A stretch of DNA of 42,798 nt. Origin: Candidatus Metalachnospira gallinarum (GTDB taxonomy: Bacteria; Bacillota; Clostridia; Lachnospirales; Anaerotignaceae). Where the stretch lies: the NCBI GenBank assembly GCA_904378045.1, contig CAJFHC010000012.1, positions 1 to 42,798 on the forward strand. Direction: 5' to 3'. Every line of letters begins with the position of its first letter. Position 1 is the first letter of the stretch. Made by a program: the position numbers and the translations under genes. The notes beneath the pieces are model-generated. The model was not told the origin of the DNA and did not search any database. It worked only from the letters and a program-made list of their open reading frames with translations. Positions 25,794 to 34,762 of the stretch are shown piece by piece.

Positions 25794-28598
25794 TTATTTG
25801 AACAACGGCTCAAGCTCATAGCACATACCGTTAGCGTCCACCTTTATCATAAGCCTGCTGAATTCCGTATTAAGACTTCCGTCCGAATTCCAGAGTCCGG
25901 GAAGGTTTATATATCTTATTCCGTCCCTGACAGTGTTCCAGAGGCTTCCTCCGCTGGCCGAAACGACATATACGTTTTTGCCCGTGTCCTTTATCGTTGA
26001 AAGGGCGCTCTTGAAAAGATCTCCCTCAAGGACATCCGAGAAGTTGCTTGGCGTAACATCCATAACAAAAATCACGTTTTTATTGCCGGCTGCGTTTACA
26101 TCGGAAACAAACCTCTGCCACTGACTGGGCTGGGTCGTCCTTAGACCGCCGTTTTTCGCCGTAAGCTCCACTATGGTCAGGTTGGCCGCGGAATAGTTAT
26201 GGAAAGCGTAAGTTGAGCCGTATTTGATCGTTTCCACCGATGAGCCCGCCGATATATCCGTATTTCCGGCATATATCATAAGGTCGCTGTCCTGCTGGAG
26301 AGCGTTGTTGACGGTCACTCTGGCGTCGGTATAGGCTGATGATCTGTTTTCTCCGTTATAGACGACGTTTCCGGCCATCGTGACATAGAACGATCCGTCT
26401 ACCCTATTATCAATGGATACCTGCTGATTGTCAAGCAGAGACATATTCTGGGGAGCCGTCACGCTTCCGTCGACCACGACAGCCCTGATATTGTCAAACG
26501 AGACGCTCTGGGCATTCGTGTCCGTATTTGAAAGCGCCGCCGTATATATTGTTTCCAGCTTTATGGGATAGCTTACTTCGTCCGGTATTTCCGCCGTAAC
26601 ATCCTGCCATCCGTCCCACTGAAGTCCGTGGGTAAAATCTATTGTATACATTTCTCCCTCGGCGTCGGATATTCTTCCTCTAACCCACTGATCCGTGCCG
26701 TTGCCTTTGACCGACATTGTTATGGTGTCGGGCGTGCCGTTGAATATGATCGGAGAATCAAAATCCGCGTAAGCCGCCTGTGTTTCCTCGGACTCATCGA
26801 ACGTATAGCTGAGCGTAAGCCCCCTGCTTCCGTCGGATGCCTCGCCCGTGACCGACGCGCTTCCGGTTACCGTCGTGGGATATGAGCTGAAGGATACGGA
26901 AGGAGCGCCCTCAAACGACTCGACCGTCTTTAATGTTCCTCCGACTACGACCGTTATGCTGCACACGGCCGTTCCGCATATGCAGGTGATATATCCCGTT
27001 CCGTCATTCGCCGCCGTAAACGTATTTCCGCTCATGCTTCCGATGGACGGATCCGAAACGGTATATGATATTCCCTGGGTAAGCGGCGCCGAATATCCCT
27101 CGGAATCCATACCGTCAAAGGTAAACGTGATGGATTCTCCGCTCTTAAGGCCGACAATGCTTACCGAAGGTTCCATTCCGGCGGGGTATGAGTAAACGAC
27201 CGTCGCCGAAGCGGCCTGTCCTCCGTACTGCGCCGTTACGGTTATAACTCCGGGGGCGTCCGCCACGAGATAACCGTTTGAAACGCTGCCGCTTCCTCCG
27301 CTGACCGTGTAAACGACCTGATCGGCGGGAATATCTATTTTATTATAGTAGCTGTCATATCCTCTAACTTTAAGCGATACGCTCTCTCCGACAAACGCTC
27401 TTTCGGAGCCGGTCTCTATGGTAAGCTGGGAAAGGCTTCCCGTTGGCGCGGTATTATAGACTCCGAGGGATGTCATTACCTTTCTCTGAGCGCCGTCCGA
27501 AACGGTATTTTTGACCGTAAGGCTGTCGTCTGTCACAGTCTCGGCAACCATTGTGCTGGAGCCGCCGCCGTCAAGGTGCATGGCGTTATAAGCGCCGTAT
27601 TCTCTCATAAGAGCCGCCATTTCGTCGTGAGTCGCTCCTATGCTCGTTCCCCTTCCGTCTACGACCATAAGTATAAGCGTTTTCTCGTCCTGGGATATGC
27701 CAAGAGCCGTTCTCGGCTGTCTGCCCGTTATTATTGTTCCGTCTGAAACCTGTGAGCCATTGACAAGTATCCTTCCGCCGCCGCCGACAGCCGTCTTGAT
27801 AGACTCAAGGTCGATGGACGAGCTGATCCTCGTGGATACATGATCGCCGACTTTGAAGTTCTGGTTAGCGTAATCGGCGTATGTTCCTTTCACGATTATA
27901 AGGTAACCGTCGCCTCCGGGGCAGGTCACCGTCTCGCCGGGCTGGGATATATAAGTTATTGTGTCGTCAACGACCATGATCTTCACAAGGTCGGAGATCC
28001 TTTTGTCAATGTCCGCCGTGTTTGGAGCAGCGGCGGAGCTGAAATACATGGGATATACAAGCTCGGTTATCTTATTGATGGAGGCGAGCTCAAGCCTCGC
28101 TCCGGCGTCGTTTACGAAGTCAGCCGTAAAAACAAGATAATCTATAAAGCTGTGTCCGTTTTCATCCATAAAATACGCCGCGTATTCCGGGCCGTTGAGG
28201 TTTTTGTCCGTGCCCACGGAAATAACTTCGCCGTCGGAAATAAACGGGCCGAATGAAGCGGAATAATTGCCGTTCATTCCGAAGAAATCGGCGTTGACTC
28301 CAGCAACGGCGTCGCTGTCGCTAAGCATTTTCAAAGCCGTTTCCCTTAAGCCGTATTCCGTTGAGCTTTCGGCTGGAGCAATTTTTACGTTGTCAGAATC
28401 AAGGTCGATCGTAAGCGTATGTATATTCTGCCATCCGTCGGTGGTAAGGCGATGCTCATAGCCGTAAACAACACCCTTTGTCACCGTCTCCTCCGTCTTT
28501 TCGCCGTAGAGATTGTCGGCAAAAACAGCCGGAGCCGAACCAAAGGTAAGGCAAAGAGCCATAAATGCCGCCGCAAAGGGTTTGAGATATTTTTTCAT
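25794..28598 (-). CDS. Secreted phosphodiester glycosidase (NAGPA domain) with Ig-like modules
   Basis: A 934-residue exported protein. Signal peptide with cleavage near VFA-DN (about residue 28). The phosphodiester glycosidase (NAGPA/DUF2233) domain covers about 30-385: NADFFGMNG (102-110), RTALGIS (296-302), DGRGTSIGA (314-322) and HLDGGGSST (341-349). Then come bacterial Ig-like segments (about 395-560), a carbohydrate-binding-like beta domain (about 565-700) and a C-terminal region (about 760-934) that looks like a degenerate metallophosphoesterase. The enzyme family removes GlcNAc-1-P-type caps or cleaves sugar-phosphate diesters, so wall teichoic polymers are a reasonable substrate. The ATG at 28598 is 7 nt from AAGGAG; the ORF start at 28622 overlaps the previous gene. 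Confidence 0.87.
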   Translation of the reverse strand: MKKYLKPFAAAFMALCLTFGSAPAVFADNLYGEKTEETVTKGVVYGYEHRLTTDGWQNIHTLTIDLDSDNVKIAPAESSTEYGLRETALKMLSDSDAVAGVNADFFGMNGNYSASFGPFISDGEVISVGTDKNLNGPEYAAYFMDENGHSFIDYLVFTADFVNDAGARLELASINKITELVYPMYFSSAAAPNTADIDKRISDLVKIMVVDDTITYISQPGETVTCPGGDGYLIIVKGTYADYANQNFKVGDHVSTRISSSIDLESIKTAVGGGGRILVNGSQVSDGTIITGRQPRTALGISQDEKTLILMVVDGRGTSIGATHDEMAALMREYGAYNAMHLDGGGSSTMVAETVTDDSLTVKNTVSDGAQRKVMTSLGVYNTAPTGSLSQLTIETGSERAFVGESVSLKVRGYDSYYNKIDIPADQVVYTVSGGSGSVSNGYLVADAPGVITVTAQYGGQAASATVVYSYPAGMEPSVSIVGLKSGESITFTFDGMDSEGYSAPLTQGISYTVSDPSIGSMSGNTFTAANDGTGYITCICGTAVCSITVVVGGTLKTVESFEGAPSVSFSSYPTTVTGSASVTGEASDGSRGLTLSYTFDESEETQAAYADFDSPIIFNGTPDTITMSVKGNGTDQWVRGRISDAEGEMYTIDFTHGLQWDGWQDVTAEIPDEVSYPIKLETIYTAALSNTDTNAQSVSFDNIRAVVVDGSVTAPQNMSLLDNQQVSIDNRVDGSFYVTMAGNVVYNGENRSSAYTDARVTVNNALQQDSDLMIYAGNTDISAGSSVETIKYGSTYAFHNYSAANLTIVELTAKNGGLRTTQPSQWQRFVSDVNAAGNKNVIFVMDVTPSNFSDVLEGDLFKSALSTIKDTGKNVYVVSASGGSLWNTVRDGIRYINLPGLWNSDGSLNTEFSRLMIKVDANGMCYELEPLFK

Positions 28599-28602
28599 CA
28601 TA

Positions 28603-29088
28603 TCACTCCTTATTGTTTTCATTAATTTTATACCCGCCTTTTATGAAAATCTCCGAGTCCTCAAGGGCGATAACGCTGTCATCGTCATCGGTAATGACGT
28701 AAAGGTCATAGTTTGTCAGCGTCTCTCCTCCGTAAACGGAGATCCCCTTGGTGACGTTAATGAGATGATCGGAACATACGGCCGACATACTTCCCCTGTC
28801 CACAATGATCTGCGAACCCTTGACAAATGTAACGGACTGACCCTTCTCAACCACGGCGGAATCGTACACAAGATATGTATCAATGTTGGTTGAATATGTG
28901 TCGACCTGTTCATAAACGCTGTCCGCCTCTTCCACCGTCTCCCCCTCAAGGGTCGTATGGAGAATGGACGGATTGCCGCCGGATACTCCTGTTTTCGGCG
29001 AGCTTTTGCGCATCGCGAGGGATAATACCGTTGCCGCCGCGATCAATATGAGGACGGCTAAGGCTATGTCAACTTTTCTGTTTCTCAT
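28603..29088 (-). CDS. Membrane-anchored protein of unknown function
   Basis: A 161-residue protein I do not recognise. A basic start (MRNRKVD) is followed by one transmembrane helix (about residues 7-24), a Ser/Gly/Pro linker, and an outer domain of beta strands with repeated short turns (VVEKGQSVTF, IIVDRGSM, VTKGISVYGG, YVITDDDDS), suggesting a small beta-helix or cupin-like stack. The stop overlaps the RBS of the phosphodiester glycosidase 4 nt downstream, so the two are coupled and it may anchor or assist that enzyme. The start is uncertain: ATG 29088 with GGTGA 5-6 nt upstream, or ATG 29100, whose RBS would be too close. Confidence 0.7.
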   Translation of the reverse strand: MRNRKVDIALAVLILIAAATVLSLAMRKSSPKTGVSGGNPSILHTTLEGETVEEADSVYEQVDTYSTNIDTYLVYDSAVVEKGQSVTFVKGSQIIVDRGSMSAVCSDHLINVTKGISVYGGETLTNYDLYVITDDDDSVIALEDSEIFIKGGYKINENNKE

Positions 29089-29158
29089 TTTTATCACCAT
29101 ATTCCTATATTAACATAATAGTTTTATGTAAAGATATTTTGCAGAAATATTTAATAAA

Positions 29159-29188
29159 TTTGTAATAATTTCGACATCATCTTGTCAA
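29159..29188 (-). promoter_or_regulatory. Possible promoter of the anchor/glycosidase pair
   Basis: Minus strand TTGACA (29183-29188), a perfect -35, with TACAAA 18 bp away (29159-29164). A second possibility, TTTACA-17-TATAGG, ends directly at the gene start. The region is AT-rich and either call is tentative. Confidence 0.35.
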
Positions 29189-29261
29189 ATCCGCTCATAA
29201 AAGCGATGAGCCGATATATTTTCAGGCTTTTCTCCTCTAAAAACCTCCGGCCTTTCCGATA

Positions 29262-29294
29262 CAAAATTATCCCGCCGGAAAATCCGGCAGGATA
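29262..29294 (-). terminator. Terminator after the LCP operon
   Basis: Minus strand 11-bp stem TATCCTGCCGG / CCGGCGGGATA (29284-29294 with 29268-29278, one mismatch) with loop ATTTT, followed by ATTTTGT. It lies directly behind the stop of the downstream LCP gene. Confidence 0.8.
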
Positions 29295-29306
29295 AGAATT
29301 TCATAT

Positions 29307-30722
29307 TTATGCCGCGTCTGTCTCCGAAGATACCGTTTTCTGGCTGTTTTCGGTTTCAGCCGTTTCAGGAGGAACCTGTATCTCTCCCTGGCCGTTTCCG
29401 AGAATAATAAGGATGTCGTCGTTTCCTCCAAGAAGAAGATCATCGACGATAATAACGGCATTGTCAAAGTAAGGCAGGAGATCCTCTCCCTGTCCCTCCT
29501 CCTTGACTATTATCCTTGTGTACTCCGTCTGCTCGCCGTTATAGGTCGATATAGCGCTTATGGTAAAGCCCTCGGCCTCAAGGGTATCTCTTGCCCTTCC
29601 AGCAAGTCCCATGATCTCGCCTCCGTTGGCGATCTCGATGTTCTTATGCTTGCTTGACGTAAGGAATTCTCCGCCGGAGTAGAATATTTCATCCACGGCT
29701 CTGCCGATGGAGCTCGTGTCAGCGATATAATAGCTTACGCCATTGATATACTGCGCGTATCCGGGAAGCGTCTCTGTAAGTATCTCGCTGGATTTTATAT
29801 CGTTTATATATTTAGCGTAGTTGAGCATATCCCCGATGGACATATCGGTCTCAAGATACTCGAACGCCGCCTTTATAAGGCTCGGAGCGTTGCTTACGAT
29901 AGTATCCGTATTCATTACCTGCTCAACAAAAGCGGAAATAAACATCTGCTGGACCTCGATACGTCCCAGATCTCCGTTGACATACTGTCTGTTTCTTACA
30001 AGCTGCTCGGCCGTGTCTCCGTTAAGGAGCTGCTGTCCCTGCTGGAGGTTTATATAAAGTCCCTGCACGGGATCCGAATAGTACATATCGTAGGGAACAT
30101 ACATATCAACTCCGCCGATTATATCCACAACGGCCTTGAACGCCTCTATATTGAAAAGCACATAATTGTCTATCTCTATATCAAGAAGATCCTCAAGCTG
30201 CATAGCGAGACATTCCATACCGACCTCGTTGCCCGCGTAGGCATGCACCGCGTTTATCTTGACAACATTGGGGATGGAGCGTCCGGCGTCGCTTATCTTC
30301 TCCTTGACCGAAGGAATTACCTCCGTATAAGTGTCTCTCGGAATAGAGAGCATCTTTATCGTTCCGGATTCGCTGTCAAAGTTTACAATGAAAATAACGT
30401 CCGTTCTTGTCTCGGCCTCGTCCACGCCGCACACAAGAAAGTTTACGTTTATGTCGTTTTTAAGCACCTTTCCGATCACCTCGGTTACCTTTGGCGCTTC
30501 CGTATATCCGTTTTCCGGAGTAAACGTCGCCTTTGTATACGCGTACACCGCCACGAATGAAAGAGCCAGAAAGCAAACGACGATTATCGCTACGGTTTTT
30601 ATAAACGAAACCACCGGGTTCTTCCTTTTCTTTTTATTTTCCTGTTTCCTGTCTTCTAACGCACTCGATCTCGCGGCCATTGTCACTCCGCTTAAATCGA
30701 CCTTCTTTTTCTTACCAAACAT
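29307..30722 (-). CDS. LytR-CpsA-Psr (LCP) wall-polymer ligase, copy 2
   Basis: A 471-residue LCP enzyme, which attaches undecaprenyl-PP-linked glycopolymers to peptidoglycan. A charged cytoplasmic N-terminus (about 40 residues) leads to one membrane helix (about 40-62). The LCP domain follows, with TDVIFIVNFD, LSIPRDTY carrying the conserved Arg/Asp, INAVHAYAG, GGVDMYVPYDM and the second arginine set in QLVRNRQYVNGDLGRIEVQQ. A C-terminal LytR_C-like domain (about 365-435) and an acidic Thr/Glu tail close it. Upstream, AGGAG is 12 nt from the ATG, longer than usual; an intervening ATG-GTA-GCG-TAA could be a three-codon cistron overlapping the start. Follows its paralogue by 32 nt. Confidence 0.93.
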   Translation of the reverse strand: MFGKKKKVDLSGVTMAARSSALEDRKQENKKKRKNPVVSFIKTVAIIVVCFLALSFVAVYAYTKATFTPENGYTEAPKVTEVIGKVLKNDINVNFLVCGVDEAETRTDVIFIVNFDSESGTIKMLSIPRDTYTEVIPSVKEKISDAGRSIPNVVKINAVHAYAGNEVGMECLAMQLEDLLDIEIDNYVLFNIEAFKAVVDIIGGVDMYVPYDMYYSDPVQGLYINLQQGQQLLNGDTAEQLVRNRQYVNGDLGRIEVQQMFISAFVEQVMNTDTIVSNAPSLIKAAFEYLETDMSIGDMLNYAKYINDIKSSEILTETLPGYAQYINGVSYYIADTSSIGRAVDEIFYSGGEFLTSSKHKNIEIANGGEIMGLAGRARDTLEAEGFTISAISTYNGEQTEYTRIIVKEEGQGEDLLPYFDNAVIIVDDLLLGGNDDILIILGNGQGEIQVPPETAETENSQKTVSSETDAA

Positions 30723-30754
30723 TACGCTACCATTCTCCTAAATTCCTGTTTTAA

Positions 30755-32068
30755 TCAATTTTCCTTAAGACCTATTACTATTTTTATATCCGTTCCTCCG
30801 TCTATGGCCGCCGGGTCAACAACTACCCTCGCGTCGGTAAACAGGCTTACAAGATCCTCTCCTATGCCTTCCTCGCTCACATAAATTATCGTGGTATCCT
30901 GCTGTACGCCGTACCATGTCGTTATAAGAGTGACGTTATATCCGAGGGAATTAAGACGTTCCTGGGTTTTCGCCGCGTAGCCTATTATGTTTCCGCCGTT
31001 TGAAACCTCGATGGAATACTGCTTGCTGTCGGACGTTGTCTCAGGCTCTTCTTCCTCATGGATTATTCCCCTGAACACCCTGTCGGACAGCTCGGCGATG
31101 CCTTCCTTGTCCGGAATGAACATATTGCTGTTTTCTCCGTCTCCGGGGATCGTTTCCATACTTATTTTTGTAATATCCACAAGCGAGGCGTATTTTACAT
31201 ATCCAAGCATATCAATCAGGGATATATCCGTCTTCACATATTTATATACCGCGTTGGCCACGCTCGTCAAGTCGCTTACGACATTTTCCGAGTCAAATAT
31301 TTTTCCGATTAGCGCAAGCATAAAGTTATGCTGGGTCTCTATTCTTCCAAGATCCTGCTGGGCGTAGCCCTTCCTGAATCTGACGAGCTGTTCGGCCTTA
31401 TCCCCGTCAAGATGCTGCTGGCCTTCCTTAAGGTCGATGATGGGGCCTCCCGTATCGCTCATATCCCAGTACATATCCATGGGAACATACATATCGACTC
31501 CGCCTACCGCGTCGACGATCTCTTTAAACGCCGTCAGGTCTATGGCCACATAATGGTCAATGTCCACATTTAACAGATTCTCCAGAGTCTGTACCTGATA
31601 TTCGTTATTTTTTTCCTCTCCGGCGTAGGCATAGAGCTCGGTTATTTTACATTCTCCCGTTGTTCCGTATTTTGTGGGGATAAAATCGCCTCTGCCGTTG
31701 TTTTGCATATCAAGCATAATGCTGTCGGACATAAACACCTGGGTGTCCCTCGGAACGGAAACAAAATACGTGTCTCCCGTTTCGGTATCAAATGAAACGA
31801 CAAAGATAACGTCCGAATGTATGGAGCCTTCATCGGTACCGAAAACCGCTATATTTATCCTATCGTCGGACACGGTCGTCTCGATATCGCTTTCATCCTC
31901 GGAGTTAAGCGCCTCCTGCTTTTCCAGCTGCGACTTAAAGGCCGTAGCGGCTAAAACAAAAATGGCAGAAAATATAAATACAATGACAAAAACCGTAAGT
32001 ATAAACCTGCCTATAAGTTTTTTCCTTCTTCTTCTGTTTTTATAAGCTTTATTTTCCCTGTCGCTCAC
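30755..32068 (-). CDS. LytR-CpsA-Psr (LCP) wall-polymer ligase, copy 1
   Basis: A 437-residue LCP protein with the same layout: basic N-terminus (NRRRRKK), membrane helix (about 20-45), LCP domain (SDVIFVVSFD, FVSVPRDTQVF, ITELYAYAGEE, GGVDMYVPMDMYW, EQLVRFRKGYAQQDLGRIETQ) and a LytR_C domain (SIEVSNGGNIIGYA, about 345-430). It contains extra residues between PRDT and the ITELYAYAG motif compared with copy 2. I place the start at GTG 32068 because GGGGAG lies 7 nt before it, whereas ATG 32083 has no RBS. Divergent from the LTA-synthase-like gene, with its own promoter, and cotranscribed with copy 2. Confidence 0.92.
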   Translation of the reverse strand: MSDRENKAYKNRRRRKKLIGRFILTVFVIVFIFSAIFVLAATAFKSQLEKQEALNSEDESDIETTVSDDRINIAVFGTDEGSIHSDVIFVVSFDTETGDTYFVSVPRDTQVFMSDSIMLDMQNNGRGDFIPTKYGTTGECKITELYAYAGEEKNNEYQVQTLENLLNVDIDHYVAIDLTAFKEIVDAVGGVDMYVPMDMYWDMSDTGGPIIDLKEGQQHLDGDKAEQLVRFRKGYAQQDLGRIETQHNFMLALIGKIFDSENVVSDLTSVANAVYKYVKTDISLIDMLGYVKYASLVDITKISMETIPGDGENSNMFIPDKEGIAELSDRVFRGIIHEEEEPETTSDSKQYSIEVSNGGNIIGYAAKTQERLNSLGYNVTLITTWYGVQQDTTIIYVSEEGIGEDLVSLFTDARVVVDPAAIDGGTDIKIVIGLKEN

Positions 32069-32145
32069 TGAAATTCTCCCCATCTCTATATTATAAAACC
32101 CTAATAAAAAACGAAATGTTTAACAAAAATAAAATTAGCTATGTA

Positions 32146-32174
32146 ATTATAGCAAAATTTCTGCATTTTTACAA
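32146..32174 (-). promoter_or_regulatory. Promoter of the LCP operon
   Basis: Minus strand TTGTAA (32169-32174), 17-bp spacer, TGCTATAAT extended -10 (TATAAT at 32146-32151). A second TATAAT at 32090-32095, close to the start codon, has no fitting -35. Confidence 0.6.
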
Positions 32175-32243
32175 TAAGAATGTAATTTTTAAGATATTAT
32201 TAATGATTAATTCTGTTTTTTGTATTAGAATTGTAAAAACTAT

Positions 32244-32272
32244 TTGCACAACGGGTTAAAAAGTTGTATCTT
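32244..32272 (+). promoter_or_regulatory. Promoter of the LTA-synthase-family gene
   Basis: Plus strand TTGCAC (32244-32249), 17-bp spacer, TATCTT (32267-32272), about 50 nt before the ATG. Both elements match four positions of the consensus. Confidence 0.4.
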
Positions 32273-32326
32273 ATATATTGAAACAAAATTATTTTCGCGC
32301 CTGAAAGCTGTACGGAGGCTTAACAA

Positions 32327-34204
32327 ATGAGTTTTAAGTTAAAAAGATTTAAAATAAATATAAAGCTGTCGCTGGCCATTATGCTCGCGGCTTCCATCGT
32401 CACTCTGAGACTTATGTTTTTCGTCTCACCGGAGTATACGGCCGTGTTTTCACAGACCTCCGCCGGACATCTGGGGCTTATCTTCCTTAATTATATACCG
32501 ATACCCCTTGTTATGCTTCTTCTTTATTTTATTTCCGGAAACTGTATTTTCGCCTCCGGAATATCCATGCTTGTTTTTACCGCCGGAGCGTACGCCAACG
32601 GTGTAAAAACAATTCTCCGCCAGGATCCTCTTATACCGAGCGATCTTTCCGTAATAACCGAGGTAGGATCCATACTTTCAAGCTATGACGAAAAATATAT
32701 GGAATTGGCCATAGCCGCTGTTTTCGCCATCGTGGTTATATGCGCCGCTGCATTTATATTTTTCAAAAAAAGCGATTCTCTGACAGGCAAAAAAAGGATA
32801 GCCGGCTCTGCGGCCTGCTTTATTCTGTTCGCCGGACTTCTTAACACCGTATACGCTAACTCGGCGCTTTACGGCAGCTTCGGCGTGGAGGGAAATATAT
32901 ATTTCAAGGTCAATCAATATATGTCAAAGGGCTTCCTTTACAGCTTTTTGTATGATGTAAACAATCTTAATGTGGAAAAGCCGGGCGGATATGACCGGAC
33001 GGAATTTGTGAAAGCGTCTTCCGATACTCAGGAGTCTGAAAACGGCGATGATTCCGTTCTTCCGAATATAATCATGGTTATGAGCGAGGCGTTCTCCGAT
33101 GTTAGCAATTCCGATTTTCTCAGCTTTGACGGATTTGACGATCCCCTTGAGTTTTACAACGATTTCATATCAGGGGACGATGTTGTCTCCGGCCATATCG
33201 TTGTCCCCAATTTCGGCGGAGGAACGTCGGACACGGAGTTTGACGTGCTCACCGGCTGCTCGACAAAATACATCGAAAGCACGCAGGTCTCATATAATTT
33301 TGTAAGAAGTCCCATCGAGTCCCTGCCGAGGATGCTTGAAAAGGCCGGTTACGATACCCTTGCCATACATCCGGGCTACGGCTGGTTTTACAACAGGACA
33401 AACGTATACGAAAATATGGGATTTGATGATTTCCTCTACCTTGAAAACGATTTTGACCCGGAAACCCAGAATAAGGGCGGATATATTTCCGATGAGGTGA
33501 CAGCCGCTTCCATAATCGAGAATTATGAAAAGCACGTTGAAAGCAGCGACGACCCTCTTTTTGAGTTTTGCGTAACAATACAGAACCACGGACCCTATGA
33601 GGAAAAATACGGCGATCTTGAGACTAATTTCACCACGGACGTTTATCTTACGGATGAGGAGAAAGCGATCTATTCCGGATATTTTGAAGGCATAGACGAC
33701 GCCGACGCCCAGATCGAGACTCTTATAGATTATTTTGAGGACAGGGACGAACCGGTCGCTCTTGTATTTTTCGGCGATCATCTTCCCGGATTTTCAAACG
33801 GTCTGACTTATTTCTCGCAGTTCAGGCCGGACATAGACATTAACGGCAATCCGTACCAGAGGCTCAAGGTCTATGAAACGCCCTATTTCATCTGGGTAAA
33901 CGACGTGGCTATGGAACAGACAAACTTCGCCGAAAACCTTGAAAGCATCGACCTTCCGCCAAACAATCTTATGAGCTCGTTCTATCTTGGAACTACGGTG
34001 CTTGAGCTTTTTGACCTTGACTGGGTTTCGGAGTTTTATCAGTTTTTAAACGAGCTGAGGGTCAAAGTGCCCGTGGCGTGGGTTGATCTTTATCTTATGC
34101 CCGACGGCAGCGCCGTAAACTCTCTGTCCGTGGAAGACCAGGGCAGCATAGACAAATACAGGCGATGGATATACTACAAAATATTTGACGAGGAAGTCTC
34201 ATAA
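32327..34204 (+). CDS. LTA synthase family sulfatase-fold protein
   Basis: A 625-residue membrane enzyme. Five hydrophobic helices occupy residues 12-180, followed by an extracellular alkaline-phosphatase-fold domain. The metal and catalytic residues of LtaS are present: E254 in MSEAF, T300 in GGGTSDTEF as nucleophile, QNHGPY (419-424) and D484/H485 in FFGDHLP. It should transfer glycerol-phosphate (or another alditol phosphate) from a lipid donor to a polymer or glycan. Whether it makes true lipoteichoic acid or decorates another polymer is not resolved. The ATG at 32327 has GGAGG 8 nt upstream. It is the only plus-strand gene of the wall-polymer region and is single, ended by a bidirectional terminator. 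Confidence 0.9.
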   Translation: MSFKLKRFKINIKLSLAIMLAASIVTLRLMFFVSPEYTAVFSQTSAGHLGLIFLNYIPIPLVMLLLYFISGNCIFASGISMLVFTAGAYANGVKTILRQDPLIPSDLSVITEVGSILSSYDEKYMELAIAAVFAIVVICAAAFIFFKKSDSLTGKKRIAGSAACFILFAGLLNTVYANSALYGSFGVEGNIYFKVNQYMSKGFLYSFLYDVNNLNVEKPGGYDRTEFVKASSDTQESENGDDSVLPNIIMVMSEAFSDVSNSDFLSFDGFDDPLEFYNDFISGDDVVSGHIVVPNFGGGTSDTEFDVLTGCSTKYIESTQVSYNFVRSPIESLPRMLEKAGYDTLAIHPGYGWFYNRTNVYENMGFDDFLYLENDFDPETQNKGGYISDEVTAASIIENYEKHVESSDDPLFEFCVTIQNHGPYEEKYGDLETNFTTDVYLTDEEKAIYSGYFEGIDDADAQIETLIDYFEDRDEPVALVFFGDHLPGFSNGLTYFSQFRPDIDINGNPYQRLKVYETPYFIWVNDVAMEQTNFAENLESIDLPPNNLMSSFYLGTTVLELFDLDWVSEFYQFLNELRVKVPVAWVDLYLMPDGSAVNSLSVEDQGSIDKYRRWIYYKIFDEEVS

Positions 34205-34212
34205 ATATTATT

Positions 34213-34280
34213 AAAAAAATGCCGGCCTTCTGAGCGTGACTGATGCATTTTCGCATCAGCCTCCGTCAGGGGCCGGTTTT
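34213..34280. terminator. Long-stem bidirectional terminator
   Basis: Outer stem gccggcc/ggccgg (34221-34227 with 34271-34276), interrupted middle pairing, and inner perfect stem ctgatgc/gcatcag (34240-34246 with 34253-34259). It has TTTT on the plus strand and seven T on the minus strand, serving the convergent LTA-synthase-like and mazF genes. Confidence 0.85.
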
Positions 34281-34286
34281 CTTGTC

Positions 34287-34631
34287 TTATATCATACCAA
34301 GACTTACCGCGAGGGCCTTGTTGACAAGAGCCATAAGCGATCCGTCCGTTCCGCCGATTTTCTCCCGCAGTCTTTTTTTATCTATCGTTCGTATTTGCTC
34401 AAGAAGTATAACTGAGTCCTTTACAAGTCCATATCTGTCCGCCGAAATCTCAATATGCGTCGGCAGCTTCGCCTTGTTTATCTGAGATGTTATTGCCGCG
34501 CATATCACTGTCGGGCTGTATTTGTTGCCCATATCGTTCTGGATTATTATGACGGGTCTGACGCCGCCCTGTTCCGATCCGACCACCGGCGAGAGATCGG
34601 CGTAAAATATGTCTCCTCTTCTGACTGTCAT
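34287..34631 (-). CDS. MazF/PemK (NdoA-type) mRNA interferase
   Basis: A 114-residue MazF-family endoribonuclease very similar in pattern to B. subtilis NdoA (EndoA): [46 protein letters not shown] and [13 protein letters not shown]. The Arg and Thr of the active site (RPVIIIQN region and AAITSQ) are intact, so it is probably active. The family's standard start is used, ATG 34631 with GGAG 10 nt upstream; GTG 34640 is less likely. As in Bacillus it lies downstream of alr, but the antitoxin gene normally between them is not visible: 131 nt separate the alr stop from this ATG with no ORF longer than about 17 codons. Confidence 0.9.
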   Translation of the reverse strand: MTVRRGDIFYADLSPVVGSEQGGVRPVIIIQNDMGNKYSPTVICAAITSQINKAKLPTHIEISADRYGLVKDSVILLEQIRTIDKKRLREKIGGTDGSLMALVNKALAVSLGMI

Positions 34632-34762
34632 TCTCCTCACTCTCCGCTTACAGATTAAAAATAGTTGAGCGGTATGCGGTGATATTGATTTTTATGTACC
34701 TGCCAGACAACTATCTTCAGCAGATATTATTTCCAGTCAGCGGAACGGTTATTCTTATAAGG

